Positions 8,139-15,659 of a stretch of DNA of 27,729 nucleotides are shown in pieces (within the stretch, counting starts at the first letter, position 1; each line of letters starts with the position of its first letter). Location: NCBI GenBank assembly GCA_031386665.1, contig JANNCN010000173.1, positions 1 to 27,729 of the forward strand, in the 5' to 3' direction. The position numbers and the translations under genes were made by a program. Origin of the DNA: JANYCG01 sp031386665 (GTDB lineage Bacteria > Pseudomonadota > Gammaproteobacteria > Burkholderiales > Burkholderiaceae_C). The notes beneath the pieces are model-generated. The model was not told the origin of the DNA and searched no databases. It was given only the letters and a program-made list of their open reading frames with translations.

Positions 8139-8451
8139 AGGGCTTTTTCTGAGGTGCAAACTCAATTGCTTGCTACAGATTTTGCTGTTGAGACGAAACA
8201 GACAGTAGCATCTTTTGGCGGCTATCAAAGCAGCGACAGCGGCCGGACAGCCAAATTAGAGGAGCGCCCCTCGCTTTTCGTCTCCTAAGTGACGCAGCAC
8301 TCTGGGGTTACTACCCATGAAACCAGGCTTGCGGCGCAAGCGGGAAAGCGCGTTGCGGTGTCAGAGCTTATTTTCAGGGGCATGTCAGGGCCGAAACAGG
8401 CTTAAAACTCGCGATAAGACGTGCTCTGCCCAAAATTGCCGATAAAAGCTC
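8139..8451. other. intergenic stretch, nothing clear
   Basis: This is the gene-free interval upstream of the hydrolase and before the palindrome repeat. Only short hairpins such as GCTTGC/GCAAGC (8327-8341) are visible, and no promoter could be assigned with confidence. Confidence 0.45.
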
Positions 8452-8590
8452 AAAATCCTCAATATTTACCACAATTGTGGTAAATATTGAGGATTTTTGC
8501 TCAATTTATGGTTTTTTGCCAAATTTTCAATAAAATTGGTCTCTAGCTCTCTTGGTACATCAATAATTTGCTATAAATATAATAGCATCT
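8452..8590 (+). repeat. AT-rich composite intergenic repeat, copy B
   Basis: A perfect 46-bp palindrome (8452-8497, core TTTACCACAATTGTGGTAAA) is followed by a 43-nt AT-rich spacer containing CCAAATTTTCAATAAAATTGG. Then come CTCTAGCTCTC (8541-8551) and CAATAATTTGCTATAAAT. A second small stem is TGCTAT (8569-8574) with ATAGCA (8582-8587). The palindrome core is shared with copy D at 26772-26819, while the outer arms differ but stay self-complementary. Confidence 0.8.
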
Positions 8591-8607
8591 ATGGGCTGAA
8601 AATAAAA

Positions 8608-8639
8608 CAGGGTTCACGCAGCGAACCGCGTGAACCCTG
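8608..8639 (-). terminator. terminator of the Cys-pair peptide operon
   Basis: A 12-bp stem CAGGGTTCACGC/GCGTGAACCCTG with an 8-nt loop is followed on the minus strand by TTTTATTTT. It lies about 85 bp past the stop of the 44-residue peptide gene. A further 11-bp inverted pair (8647-8657 with 8689-8699, AATTTCTGGCT) lies between the gene and this terminator and may form a second stem in the 3' untranslated region. Confidence 0.75.
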
Positions 8640-8722
8640 AGGTTTCAATTTCTGGCTGCTACCGAAAGACCTGATGAGGGCCTATCAAAGCCAGAAATTT
8701 TGATTCCTAAGCTGCTGGCAAT

Positions 8723-8857
8723 TTACCAGCAGCAAGGAAGTACGCCGCCGACGCAACACAAAGCGCCAGCGGCGCAACATGCGCCCGCAGCCCAGGCACC
8801 CAAGCTTGAACCTGCCAGAGCCATGCCCATCGAGATTTTGACAAATACTGATTTCAT
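8723..8857 (-). CDS. small exported Cys-pair peptide (44 aa), function unknown
   Basis: A 44-residue peptide starts at ATG 8857, preceded by AAGGA at good spacing. Residues 1-24 look like a signal peptide (MKSVFVK, then MGMALAGSSLGAWAA). The predicted mature part is about 20 residues, almost only Gly, Ala, Leu, Val and six Cys arranged as three adjacent pairs: C27-C28, C34-C35 and C42-C43. The first two pairs show CC-x5-CC. The gene begins 16 bp after the stop of the upstream Cys-containing protein, so the two are probably one transcript ending at the 8608-8639 hairpin. Metal (copper or zinc) binding, redox buffering or a processed secreted peptide are possible; none is shown. I do not recognise the family. 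Confidence 0.7.
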   Translation of the reverse strand: MKSVFVKISMGMALAGSSLGAWAAGACCAAGALCCVGGVLPCCW

Positions 8858-8873
8858 GATGAATCCTTGAAAA

Positions 8874-9221
8874 TTAAATAAAAATTGGATTGAAAACTGA
8901 TTGGGTCGGGGCCATGGGAGGGCGCCAAATGTCATTGTCAAAACGGAAAATCATTTGCATCCATTCATCGGCTTTGGTGGTTGTCGCCTGGGCCGGGGCT
9001 TGCCAGACGGGTTGCGTTGACGGCACGTTAAGACCTGGCACGCAGGTGTTGCAACTGGTGCCACCCATGATGGTGCAGCAGGCCATTTGGGGGTCGCAGC
9101 AGCCCATGGCGGTGCTGGCAACCGCTACCTGGCCGCTCCACAGCGCAGCGATGACCATGAACGCCAAAACCCAGCGCCGCATCAGGCCTTGGGGTGAGAA
9201 TTGGCGGTGGACTGTCAACAT
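8874..9221 (-). CDS. exported Cys-containing hypothetical protein, partner of the 44-aa peptide
   Basis: This 115-residue frame (ATG 9221) has a hydrophobic export signal around residues 14-36 (RRWVLAFMVIAALWSG to VAVAS), then GCCDPQMACC with Cys pairs 41-42 and 48-49, and C57 and C60 in SCNTC. The CC-x5-CC spacing is the same as in the downstream 44-residue peptide, which suggests a shared role. The remainder is Pro/Gln-rich and ends NPIFI. ATG at 9182 (MRRWVLAF) has AAGG just upstream and gives a more compact signal peptide, so the true product may be 102 residues. No known domain is recognised; periplasmic or outer-membrane location is inferred from the signal. Confidence 0.65.
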   Translation of the reverse strand: MLTVHRQFSPQGLMRRWVLAFMVIAALWSGQVAVASTAMGCCDPQMACCTIMGGTSCNTCVPGLNVPSTQPVWQAPAQATTTKADEWMQMIFRFDNDIWRPPMAPTQSVFNPIFI

Positions 9222-9277
9222 GGGCTTAAGTGTCAGTGGAGGCCGTCGTTCTTACAAAATAGAGCACAGCCGATTTT

Positions 9278-10588
9278 TCAAAGTGTTTGTTTGAATGGGG
9301 AACGGTCTGTAAGTTCCCCCAAGTAATTGTGAATACCTTGGCCTTCACGTTCCAAAAATCGCTCAATCGCATCGGCAAACGACGGATGGGCCAGCCAGTG
9401 GGCGCTGGTGGTTTTAACAGGCATCAGGGCGCGGGCCATTTTGTGTTCGCCTTGTGCGCCGCCTTCAAAACGTTGGTAGCCGTGCTCAATGCACCATTGC
9501 AAGGGCTGGTAGTAGCAAGCTTCAAAATGCAGGCAATCCACGCGCTTGAGGGCGCCCCAATACCGTCCATAGGCAATGCGCCCGGTGGTTGTGGCCACTG
9601 CCACAGCGTCATCGGTCGCAGCGGCGCATTCAGCAGGCGGGGCTTCGATGCTGATCAAGCTACAGGCAATCGCCTCGCCACTTTGTTCGGCGATGAACAA
9701 AAGCCAGTTCTCGGGCATGGTGTCTTGCATGCGCTGAAAGAAGTCACGGCTCAAATACGGCGCGTTGCCGTGCTCCAGGTAAGTGCGCTCGTAGCAGCGG
9801 TAAAAAAAATCCCAATCCAGGTTCGCAATGTCGCGCCCCTGCGCTGACCTGAACGTCACGCCAGCCTCGGCCACTTTTCGGCGTTCCTGGCGGATTTTCT
9901 TGCGCTTTTCCTGGCTTAGCGTGGCTAGAAATTCGTCAAAACTATGAAATTGGCAATTTTTCGATGGGCCGCCCCGAGAAAAATTAGCCCCCTCGGGGGG
10001 CAGCGCACTACGCGAAGCGAGAAGCGTGGGGGCCACATTCTTCCAATGGAATTGAACCGTGTGGCGCAGCATCAACCCGCACTTTTCAGCCGCGGTCACG
10101 TCATCGGCATTGGCAAACAGCAGGTGCAGGGACGACAATTTCTCTTGCTCGCACCATGCCATCAAGCCTTGCACCAAAGCCGTTCGATCCGCTTGCGACT
10201 TTGCCAACAGCCGCGCACCCGGCACGGGCGTGAAGGGCACCGCCACCACGGCTTTGGGGTAATAGTCCAGACCATGTTGCGCGTAAGCGTTGGCCCAAGC
10301 GTGGTCAAACACGTACTCGCCGTAAGAATGCGCTTTAAGGTAAAGCGCACACGCGCCGACCAGGGCATCGCCCTGCCACAGGGTGATCAGGCGGGGCGTC
10401 CAACCGGTGGGTGTGCGGGCTGCGCCACTTTGGTGCATGGCCGCCAGGTACTCGTGGCGCATGAACGGCGTGGCGTCGTTTTGGGTGGCCAACAAGGCGT
10501 TCCACTGCGCACTATCGACCTCCAGCACAGAGGGCAAGACCCGAATGACATAATCAAGGCCAACCTGTTCTAGACCAGCTTTTTGCAC
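9278..10588 (-). CDS. GNAT/FemAB-like acyltransferase, DUF482 (peptidoglycan-biosynthesis-like) family
   Basis: This protein of about 436 residues belongs to the DUF482/PF04339 family of GNAT-fold acyltransferases, which resemble FemAB aminoacyltransferases; their substrates are unknown. Family marks are TPFMRHEYLAAM, YGEYVFDHAWANAY, the basic helix SQEKRKKIRQERRKV, FFYRCYERTYLEHGNAPYL, GRYWGALKRVDCLHFEACYYQPLQWCIEHG and EGGAQGEHKMARAL. Residues about 184-213 do not belong to the family: they are encoded by an 87-bp GC-rich repeat (9952-10038) inserted in frame just before HSFDEFLATL. GTG 10588 is preferred because AGAGG lies nine bases upstream; TTG 10597 is the alternative. It is divergent from nadE with only 29 bp between starts, so promoters must overlap coding sequence. 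Confidence 0.88.
   Translation of the reverse strand: MQKAGLEQVGLDYVIRVLPSVLEVDSAQWNALLATQNDATPFMRHEYLAAMHQSGAARTPTGWTPRLITLWQGDALVGACALYLKAHSYGEYVFDHAWANAYAQHGLDYYPKAVVAVPFTPVPGARLLAKSQADRTALVQGLMAWCEQEKLSSLHLLFANADDVTAAEKCGLMLRHTVQFHWKNVAPTLLASRSALPPEGANFSRGGPSKNCQFHSFDEFLATLSQEKRKKIRQERRKVAEAGVTFRSAQGRDIANLDWDFFYRCYERTYLEHGNAPYLSRDFFQRMQDTMPENWLLFIAEQSGEAIACSLISIEAPPAECAAATDDAVAVATTTGRIAYGRYWGALKRVDCLHFEACYYQPLQWCIEHGYQRFEGGAQGEHKMARALMPVKTTSAHWLAHPSFADAIERFLEREGQGIHNYLGELTDRSPFKQTL
9952..10038 (-). repeat. GC-rich 87-bp repeat, copy 1 (inside the acyltransferase gene)
   Basis: On the minus strand this reads TGTGGCCCCCACGCTTC, then CTGCCCCCCGAGGGGGCTA, then GGGGCGGCCC and ends AAATTGCC. 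It aligns without gaps to 18184-18270 with about 70 of 87 bases equal. A stem AATTTTTC/GAAAAATT (9955-9962 with 9978-9985) corresponds to AATTTCCC/GGGAAATT in the other copy, so the pairing is kept although the bases differ. The length is a multiple of three and the reading frame stays open. Confidence 0.88.
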
Positions 10589-10617
10589 CTGTTGCAACCT
10601 CTGTTTTCTGTAAATTC

Positions 10618-12330
10618 ATGACTCTCAAAATCTGCGTCGCTCAGCTTAACTTTGTCGTTGGTGACTTGGGCGGCAACGCGCAAAAAATCATTAACGCCGC
10701 CAAAGTGGCCTACGCGGGCGGCGCGCGCTTGTTGCTCACGCCCGAGCTGTCAATTTGCGGTTACGCGGCCGAAGACCTGTTTTTGCGCCCCGCCTTCATC
10801 AATGCCTGCGATGATGCCGTGAAAACCGTAGCCCGCGAGCTGGCTGGGTTAAAAAACATGGTGGTCGTCGTGGGGCACCCCAGTGGCGGCCACGACGCTG
10901 ATGCCCGCAAAACCCGGTCGGTCGCGGTGTCGGGTCGTTTCAATGCGGCCAGTGTCATTTGCGAAGGCGAAACGCTGGCAACCTATGCCAAACGCGAATT
11001 GCCCAATTACCAGGTGTTTGACGAGCGACGGTATTTTCAGCCCGGAGATGGCCTCTGCGTGTTTGAGGCTGGCGGCAGTGATGACAGCGCAAGCCAAGGC
11101 CTTCATGCCAAAGTCAAAGTCGGCTTGTTAATTTGCGAAGACGCCTGGTTTGAAGCACCTGCGCAGCTGGCCAAAGCCGCCGGGGCGCAAGTTTTGGCGG
11201 TCATCAATGCCTCGCCCTTTCACGTGGGCAAGGGCGATGAGCGCGAGCAAATGATGCGCCTGCGGGCCAACGCCTGTGGTTTGCCGCTAGTCTATGCCCA
11301 CTTGGTGGGTGGCCAGGACGAGGTGGTGTTTGAAGGCCATTCCTTCGCCCTGAACGCCGATGGCCAAGTCGCCGCCCGGGCACCGAGTTTTGTTGAAGAC
11401 GCCTTCGAAGTGACCGCGCAGCGTGTAGGTGTCGGCATTCACCTGGCAGGGCCTGTCGCCAGCGTGCGCTCGGCCGAAGCCGACCTGTGGGACGCCTTGG
11501 TGCTGGGAGTGCGCGACTACATTGGCAAAAACGGCTTTCCGGGGGTACTGCTGGGTTTATCGGGCGGCATTGATTCGGCTCTGGTGCTAGCCGTGGCGGT
11601 GGATGCCTTGGGTGCCGCCAAGGTTCGCACCGTGATGATGCCCTCACCCTACACGGCAGACATCAGCTGGATCGATGCCCGCGACATGGCCGCGCGCATG
11701 GGCGTGCGCTATGACGAAATCTCCATCGTACCCGAATTCGAAGCCTTCAAGGCCTCATTGGCAGGCGAGTTCAAGGGCCTGGCCGAGGACACGACCGAAG
11801 AAAACATCCAGGCCCGCATTCGCGGCACCTTGTTGATGGCCTTGTCCAACAAATTTGGCACGATTGTGCTGACGACGGGCAACAAGTCTGAAATGGCGAC
11901 GGGCTATTGCACCTTGTACGGCGACATGGCAGGCGGCTTTGCGGTCATCAAGGATTTGGTGAAGACCACGGTGTTTGATTTGGCGCGTTGGCGCAACCTG
12001 CACGACCCGTATGAAACGTGCACTGCGCCCATTCCTGAGCGCATCATCACCCGCCCACCCAGCGCCGAACTGCGACCCGATCAAAAAGACCAGGACAGCC
12101 TGCCGCCTTACGATGTGCTGGACGCGATTTTGGAGCGCTACATGGAGAACGACCAAAGCATTGAAGACATCATTGCCGCTGGTTTTGAGCGTGCTGATGT
12201 TGAAAAAGTCACCCGCCTGATCAAGATCAATGAGTACAAGCGCCGCCAGGCACCCGTGGGTATTCGCGTCACCCACCGCAGTTTTGGCAAAGATTGGCGT
12301 TATCCTATAACCAGTAAATTCAGAGCTTGA
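10618..12330 (+). CDS. nadE: glutamine-dependent NAD+ synthetase
   Basis: This enzyme makes NAD+ from nicotinic acid adenine dinucleotide, ATP and glutamine-derived ammonia in the cytoplasm. At 570 residues it is the two-domain form. The N-terminal nitrilase-like amidase (1-270) has catalytic E43 (TPELSICGY), K125 (YAKRELPNY) and C173 (LLICEDAWF). The C-terminal synthetase (about 285-565) has the pyrophosphatase loop LGLSGGIDS (312-320), TTGNKSEMATGY and the C-terminal YKRRQAPVG-RVTHRSFG segment. ATG 10618 starts directly at the MTLKICVAQLNFVVGD strand typical of the family. It is followed 67 bp later by the PII gene, a common Burkholderiales order. Confidence 0.97.
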   Translation: MTLKICVAQLNFVVGDLGGNAQKIINAAKVAYAGGARLLLTPELSICGYAAEDLFLRPAFINACDDAVKTVARELAGLKNMVVVVGHPSGGHDADARKTRSVAVSGRFNAASVICEGETLATYAKRELPNYQVFDERRYFQPGDGLCVFEAGGSDDSASQGLHAKVKVGLLICEDAWFEAPAQLAKAAGAQVLAVINASPFHVGKGDEREQMMRLRANACGLPLVYAHLVGGQDEVVFEGHSFALNADGQVAARAPSFVEDAFEVTAQRVGVGIHLAGPVASVRSAEADLWDALVLGVRDYIGKNGFPGVLLGLSGGIDSALVLAVAVDALGAAKVRTVMMPSPYTADISWIDARDMAARMGVRYDEISIVPEFEAFKASLAGEFKGLAEDTTEENIQARIRGTLLMALSNKFGTIVLTTGNKSEMATGYCTLYGDMAGGFAVIKDLVKTTVFDLARWRNLHDPYETCTAPIPERIITRPPSAELRPDQKDQDSLPPYDVLDAILERYMENDQSIEDIIAAGFERADVEKVTRLIKINEYKRRQAPVGIRVTHRSFGKDWRYPITSKFRA

Positions 12331-12397
12331 AGCCTGTCGGATCCCAAGTTCGCCGAAAAGTCACCGCAAATCATCCAAAAACAACCCGAGGACCACC

Positions 12398-12736
12398 ATG
12401 AAACAGATCACCGCCATCGTCAAACCGTTCAAACTCGAAGAAGTGCGCGAAGCCCTGGCCGACTGTGGCGTCACCGGTTTGACCGTGACTGAGGTCAAAG
12501 GCTTTGGCCGTCAAAAAGGCCACACCGAGCTGTACCGGGGTGCTGAGTACGTGGTGGACTTTTTGCCCAAAGTCAAAGTCGAAGTGGTGGTGAAAACCGA
12601 AGACGTGGACCGCTGTGTCGATGCCATTGTCAAAGCTGCCCACACCGGAAAAATTGGCGACGGCAAGATTTTTGTGACCAGCGTGGAGCGCGTCGTGCGC
12701 ATTCGCACGGGGGAGCAGGACGAAGCTGCGGTTTAG
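12398..12736 (+). CDS. glnB: PII nitrogen regulatory protein (GlnB/GlnK)
   Basis: This 112-residue trimeric signal protein senses 2-oxoglutarate, ATP/ADP and, through uridylylation, glutamine, and controls nitrogen enzymes and transcription. The sequence shows MKQITAIVKPFKLEEVREAL, the T-loop RQKGHTELYRGAEY with the modified tyrosine Y51, and the C-terminal PII signature TGKIGDGKIFVTSVERVVRIRTGE. Length and motifs are standard. No amtB follows, so this looks like the nadE-linked GlnB type rather than an amtB-coupled GlnK, but sequence alone does not separate the two with certainty. Confidence 0.93.
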   Translation: MKQITAIVKPFKLEEVREALADCGVTGLTVTEVKGFGRQKGHTELYRGAEYVVDFLPKVKVEVVVKTEDVDRCVDAIVKAAHTGKIGDGKIFVTSVERVVRIRTGEQDEAAV

Positions 12737-12763
12737 TGATACAGCTTTATAGCTGCTAACTGG

Positions 12764-13372
12764 TCAACGACTCAGAGGCTCAGAGCTCACCAGACGCGTA
12801 CCCGCCAAAGCGTCATGCCAAAACTGCCCTGTCGGGTGAAAACGGCTCAAAATCGCCCAAGCAATCACCCAGGCGATGGCAATTGCGGCGACTTGTCCGC
12901 CTGTCAGATTGAAAGCGGCAGCCACTGCCAAGGGCGGCAACAACCACAGATAGCTCAGCACATAACGCAATGCGGCCCGCAACTGGGTGATGGCTTGGCC
13001 TTGCTCGTCTACCACCCGGATATTCCAGGTTTTCATGGCCAAAGTCTGACCCTTGGCCCAAAACCAGATGAAGTAGATGCCGAAAATAACGAACAAAAAC
13101 CCTTGCAGCGCGTGGCGATTGTCCAAGGCGTTGCGGGTTTGGCTTAGGGTTCCGAACAAGTATCCGGCGATGAACCAGACGCCAAAGATAAGAATGCCTT
13201 CATAGGCCCAGCAGGCCATGCGGCGCCACAGACTTGGCGTGACGAGATTGGTTTGGGCCGTTGGGGCAAGGGTTGTTGGCATAGAACCCAAAGTCTCTGC
13301 TGTCTCAGCGGGTACTGCTGCTGTAGCCACTGCAACTGATGCTGCGTCTACCCCGCCAGTCTGCGCTGTCAA
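12764..13372 (-). CDS. RDD-family membrane protein
   Basis: This protein of up to 202 residues has the RDD-family layout: WRRMACWAYEGILIFG entering the first helix, a second helix pair around FLFVIFGIYFIWFW, the cytoplasmic motif KGQTLAMKTWNIRVVD, two more hydrophobic segments (about 135-175) and the closing QFWHDALAGTRLV. Function is unknown; some RDD proteins influence ion exchange or sporulation. It is the last gene of the ECF sigma operon. The TTG at 13372 overlaps the TGA of the upstream gene (TTGA), which fits translational coupling. ATG 13282 is an alternative that removes an Ala/Thr/Val-rich 30-residue stretch. It ends convergently 27 bp from glnB. Confidence 0.82.
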   Translation of the reverse strand: MTAQTGGVDAASVAVATAAVPAETAETLGSMPTTLAPTAQTNLVTPSLWRRMACWAYEGILIFGVWFIAGYLFGTLSQTRNALDNRHALQGFLFVIFGIYFIWFWAKGQTLAMKTWNIRVVDEQGQAITQLRAALRYVLSYLWLLPPLAVAAAFNLTGGQVAAIAIAWVIAWAILSRFHPTGQFWHDALAGTRLVSSEPLSR

Positions 13373-14142
13373 TTTTTTTGCACAACGGGCTCAGTCGAAC
13401 CCGATGCCAAGGGGAGCAGGGTGTTTTTATCGACCGAAGGTTTGCCGTCCGCTGGCTGGTTGGCTTTAGGGGTGTTGCGGGTGGTGGGCACAGCCGCCAA
13501 TTTTTGGGTGGGCACCGGCTTGACCGCCGTCGCCGCGCCGGAGGTTTTAGGCACCGCCTGATCGGCCAGTTTTTGTTTTTCTTGCGGACTCAAGGCTTGG
13601 TAAGCCTTCCAGCCTTGGGCTTTTTCGGTCGGCGTCAGGGTTTGGGTTTCAGCAAAGTTCAAACGGGCGTCGGTTCGTTGTTTCGCGCTTAAAGACACCC
13701 ATTGCGTCATGCGGCTATGCAGCTTTTGTTGCTCGGCAGCTGGCAGGGTGGCGTAATTTTTGGACAAAGCCAACCATTTTCGCTTTTGGGCCTCGCCAAT
13801 CGTGGGCCAGTTGGCGGCCAATGGTTTCAACGCGGTTTGATCAGACGGGCTGAGGTCTTTCCAAAATGGCGCTGCCTCGGTGGCTTGGGCAACCAACGTG
13901 GCTTGAGGTTTGGTGGTGGCAGTTGACTTGGGTGAGGGTGTTGCTAAAGCGGGCAAGTTGGCCTGCGCCAGTGTGCTGGTGCCAGATTTGGCTTTGCCAG
14001 GGGGCGTTTCAGCTGCCGTTTCAGCTTTCGTTTGCGCCCAAACGCTCCCGGCCACCACGAGCAATGCCATAGCGGCGATCCAACGAGACTTGGGCTCAAT
14101 GGCAAACGCTAACTTGGCGGGTGACGAGGTGAGGCGGATCAA
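13369..14142 (-). CDS. exported DUF3106-family protein
   Basis: The frame encodes up to 257 residues. A signal peptide ends near residue 36 (WIAAMALLVVAGSVWAQ). Pro/Ala/Thr-rich linkers flank a DUF3106 domain (about 92-200) with the repeated helical pattern FWKDLSPSDQTALKPLAANW, AQKRKWLALSKNYATLP and TARLNFAE-like heptads, which suggests a periplasmic helical protein. The role is unknown. The start is TTG 14142, without a clear ribosome binding site; ATG 14070 would give a very short signal sequence. It lies third in the sigma-DUF3619-DUF3106-RDD operon and overlaps the RDD gene by four bases. The 100-bp gap before it contains three CGTTTT-containing near repeats. Confidence 0.78.
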   Translation of the reverse strand: MIRLTSSPAKLAFAIEPKSRWIAAMALLVVAGSVWAQTKAETAAETPPGKAKSGTSTLAQANLPALATPSPKSTATTKPQATLVAQATEAAPFWKDLSPSDQTALKPLAANWPTIGEAQKRKWLALSKNYATLPAAEQQKLHSRMTQWVSLSAKQRTDARLNFAETQTLTPTEKAQGWKAYQALSPQEKQKLADQAVPKTSGAATAVKPVPTQKLAAVPTTRNTPKANQPADGKPSVDKNTLLPLASGSTEPVVQKN

Positions 14143-14242
14143 AGCGAAATCGGGAAAGTCGGGCGACGGGGCAAAACGAACCAGAAGTTAAAACGGGTCA
14201 GGAGTCAAAACGGGACCTGATTCAACCCCCGAATGGCGGTCT

Positions 14243-14755
14243 TCACTGAACCTGTTCGCGCCGGGTTTTTAAAAAGTGGGTAAAACCAGGGTCTGCGTAG
14301 GCATTGGGTGGCAGGTCGTCCAACAGCAAAGCGGCATCGACTTCAGCCACTTCCTTGGCACGCAGGTCGTTTTGAATGACGGTGATGCTGATCAAGCCAA
14401 CCACCAAAGCGATCAGGGGAAAGGACGAAGCAATGCGGTTCCAGCCATTGAAGTCGTCACCGCCACCCAGGCTGAGGCTGCCACCCGACGCTGAAGTACT
14501 TGACGCCACCGCGCCCGACGCTGCGCGAACGCCTAAGGCCGGCTTGCGCTTAGCCACGGCTTGCTGGCGCGCCACACGCAGGCGCTCAGACACATCGTGA
14601 GAGGCGCTGTCTGCCAAATCAGACAATCTGGCCGTCACGGCCAAGCCAAAACGGTCTTGCAGCAATTCTTGCTGGTAGTCCGCCCTGACGCCTGCGACGC
14701 GCTTGAAAGCGCCAGGCTCTGAATTCACGGTTCGAAAAATATTTGAATCTGTCAT
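14243..14755 (-). CDS. DUF3619-family membrane protein, candidate anti-sigma factor
   Basis: This 170-residue protein has a cytoplasmic N-terminal part (ADYQQELLQDRFGLAVTARLSD, helical), a Gly/Ser-rich linker (80-100), one membrane helix (about 107-127, SSFPLIALVVGLISITVI) and a short C-terminal part with DDLPPNAYADPGFTHFLK. This matches DUF3619. Its ATG overlaps the stop of the sigma-factor gene (ATGA), so the two are translated together. The arrangement of a single-pass membrane protein coupled to an ECF sigma is the usual one for anti-sigma factors, which is an inference. No zinc HxxxCxxC motif is present. Confidence 0.85.
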   Translation of the reverse strand: MTDSNIFRTVNSEPGAFKRVAGVRADYQQELLQDRFGLAVTARLSDLADSASHDVSERLRVARQQAVAKRKPALGVRAASGAVASSTSASGGSLSLGGGDDFNGWNRIASSFPLIALVVGLISITVIQNDLRAKEVAEVDAALLLDDLPPNAYADPGFTHFLKTRREQVQ

Positions 14756-15318
14756 GGTCTTATTCCCTTGGCACTCAATGCTTTACTGAGCGCTTGCACT
14801 GCCCTGGAACAGTGCGTTTTGACACTGCCTTCGCTACAGCCCATGGCGGCGGCTGTTTCAGCCACATCCATCTCCTCCCAGTAACGCATCAGAAAGGCTT
14901 CCCGTTGACGCGCTGGCAGGTGTTGGATTTGTATTTCAATCTCATGCAAGATTTGGGCCCGCGAGGTGGTGTTTTCTGCGCTTTCTGTTTGCTCTGAGCT
15001 GTCTTGCAGATTTAAAGTTTCCAATAAATCGAATTCCCCGTCATCTCCTGCGGATTCAAAGTCGCTCATATTGGAAAAAAGTGCGCCCTTGGTCTTTTGG
15101 CGGCGAAACCAGTCCAGCGTGCAATTGGACAAAATACGCTGGAACAGCATGGGCAATTCAGCGGGCGGTTTGTCGCCGTAGTGCTCGGCCAGCTTCATCA
15201 TGCTGTCTTGCACGATGTCTAGCGCAGACTCTTCGTTGCGCACGTGGTACACCGACCGTTTGAAGGCGCGTTTTTCGACGCTTTTCAAAAAATCCGACAG
15301 TTCTGTTTCGGTTGCCAA
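14752..15318 (-). CDS. ECF RNA polymerase sigma factor
   Basis: This 188-residue sigma-70 family ECF factor has region 2 (about 10-75) with NEESALDIVQDSMMKLAEHYG and the -10 recognition segment LFQRILSNCTLDWFRRQ. Region 4 (about 125-178) has LPARQREAFLMRYWEEMDVAETAAAMGCSEGSVKTHCSRA, the -35 binding HTH. An acidic linker joins them. The start is TTG 15318, giving MATETELSDFLKSVEKRAFK; no ATG lies near, and this N-terminus agrees with the family. It heads a four-gene operon with DUF3619, DUF3106 and RDD proteins. The stimulus is unknown; envelope stress is a guess from the membrane and periplasmic partners. Confidence 0.92.
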   Translation of the reverse strand: MATETELSDFLKSVEKRAFKRSVYHVRNEESALDIVQDSMMKLAEHYGDKPPAELPMLFQRILSNCTLDWFRRQKTKGALFSNMSDFESAGDDGEFDLLETLNLQDSSEQTESAENTTSRAQILHEIEIQIQHLPARQREAFLMRYWEEMDVAETAAAMGCSEGSVKTHCSRAVQALSKALSAKGIRP

Positions 15319-15659
15319 GTGATGAGGACCAGTGGTGCCGTGGGTCGCAGGGGTCTGGATGCCTGCGCAAGGGTCTCGGTTTTTAGAATGACCTGGTCGA
15401 TTGCAGGTCTTGCTGAGTTGAATTATGGCATCCCAGACCGGGCGGTCGGCTGATTTCGACGGCGGGTTTCAATTGGGTTTGGAGGGCTGCTTCGGCTCAG
15501 TGCGATAATATGGGCTGCAAATCAAAAGGCAAACAGGTCTCAGTCCGGCGAATGACGTATTTCGCCCATGGCTTTGGCCCTAAGTTCCGCCACAACTCCA
15601 CAAGGGTTTGTGAAGGGGCACCCAAGGTCTTTCGTCAGAGAAATTCACAAAGGTTCATC
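15319..15659. promoter_or_regulatory. upstream region of ilvB and of the sigma operon
   Basis: This 341-bp region separates the divergent sigma operon and ilvB. GATAAT at 15504-15509 could be a -10 box for ilvB, with no good -35 at normal spacing. No leader peptide rich in Ile, Val or Leu codons and no terminator hairpin were found, so attenuation like that at leuA is not evident here. The frame of ilvB stays open back to 15510, but that part looks non-coding. Confidence 0.4.

Noticed and set aside
8655..8690. CGAAA followed by CTGATGAG, resembling hammerhead ribozyme core motifs
   Set aside because: Only GAC separates the two motifs, so no stem III can form, and the order does not fit any hammerhead permutation.
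12737..12763. TTATAGCTGCTAACTGGT between glnB and the RDD gene, vaguely like the end of the AT-rich repeat
   Set aside because: It is too short and lacks the diagnostic box and palindrome.
15510..15659. 50-codon N-terminal extension of the ilvB frame
   Set aside because: It overlaps the likely -10 box, has no similarity to acetolactate synthases, and ATG 15660 has a good ribosome binding site.
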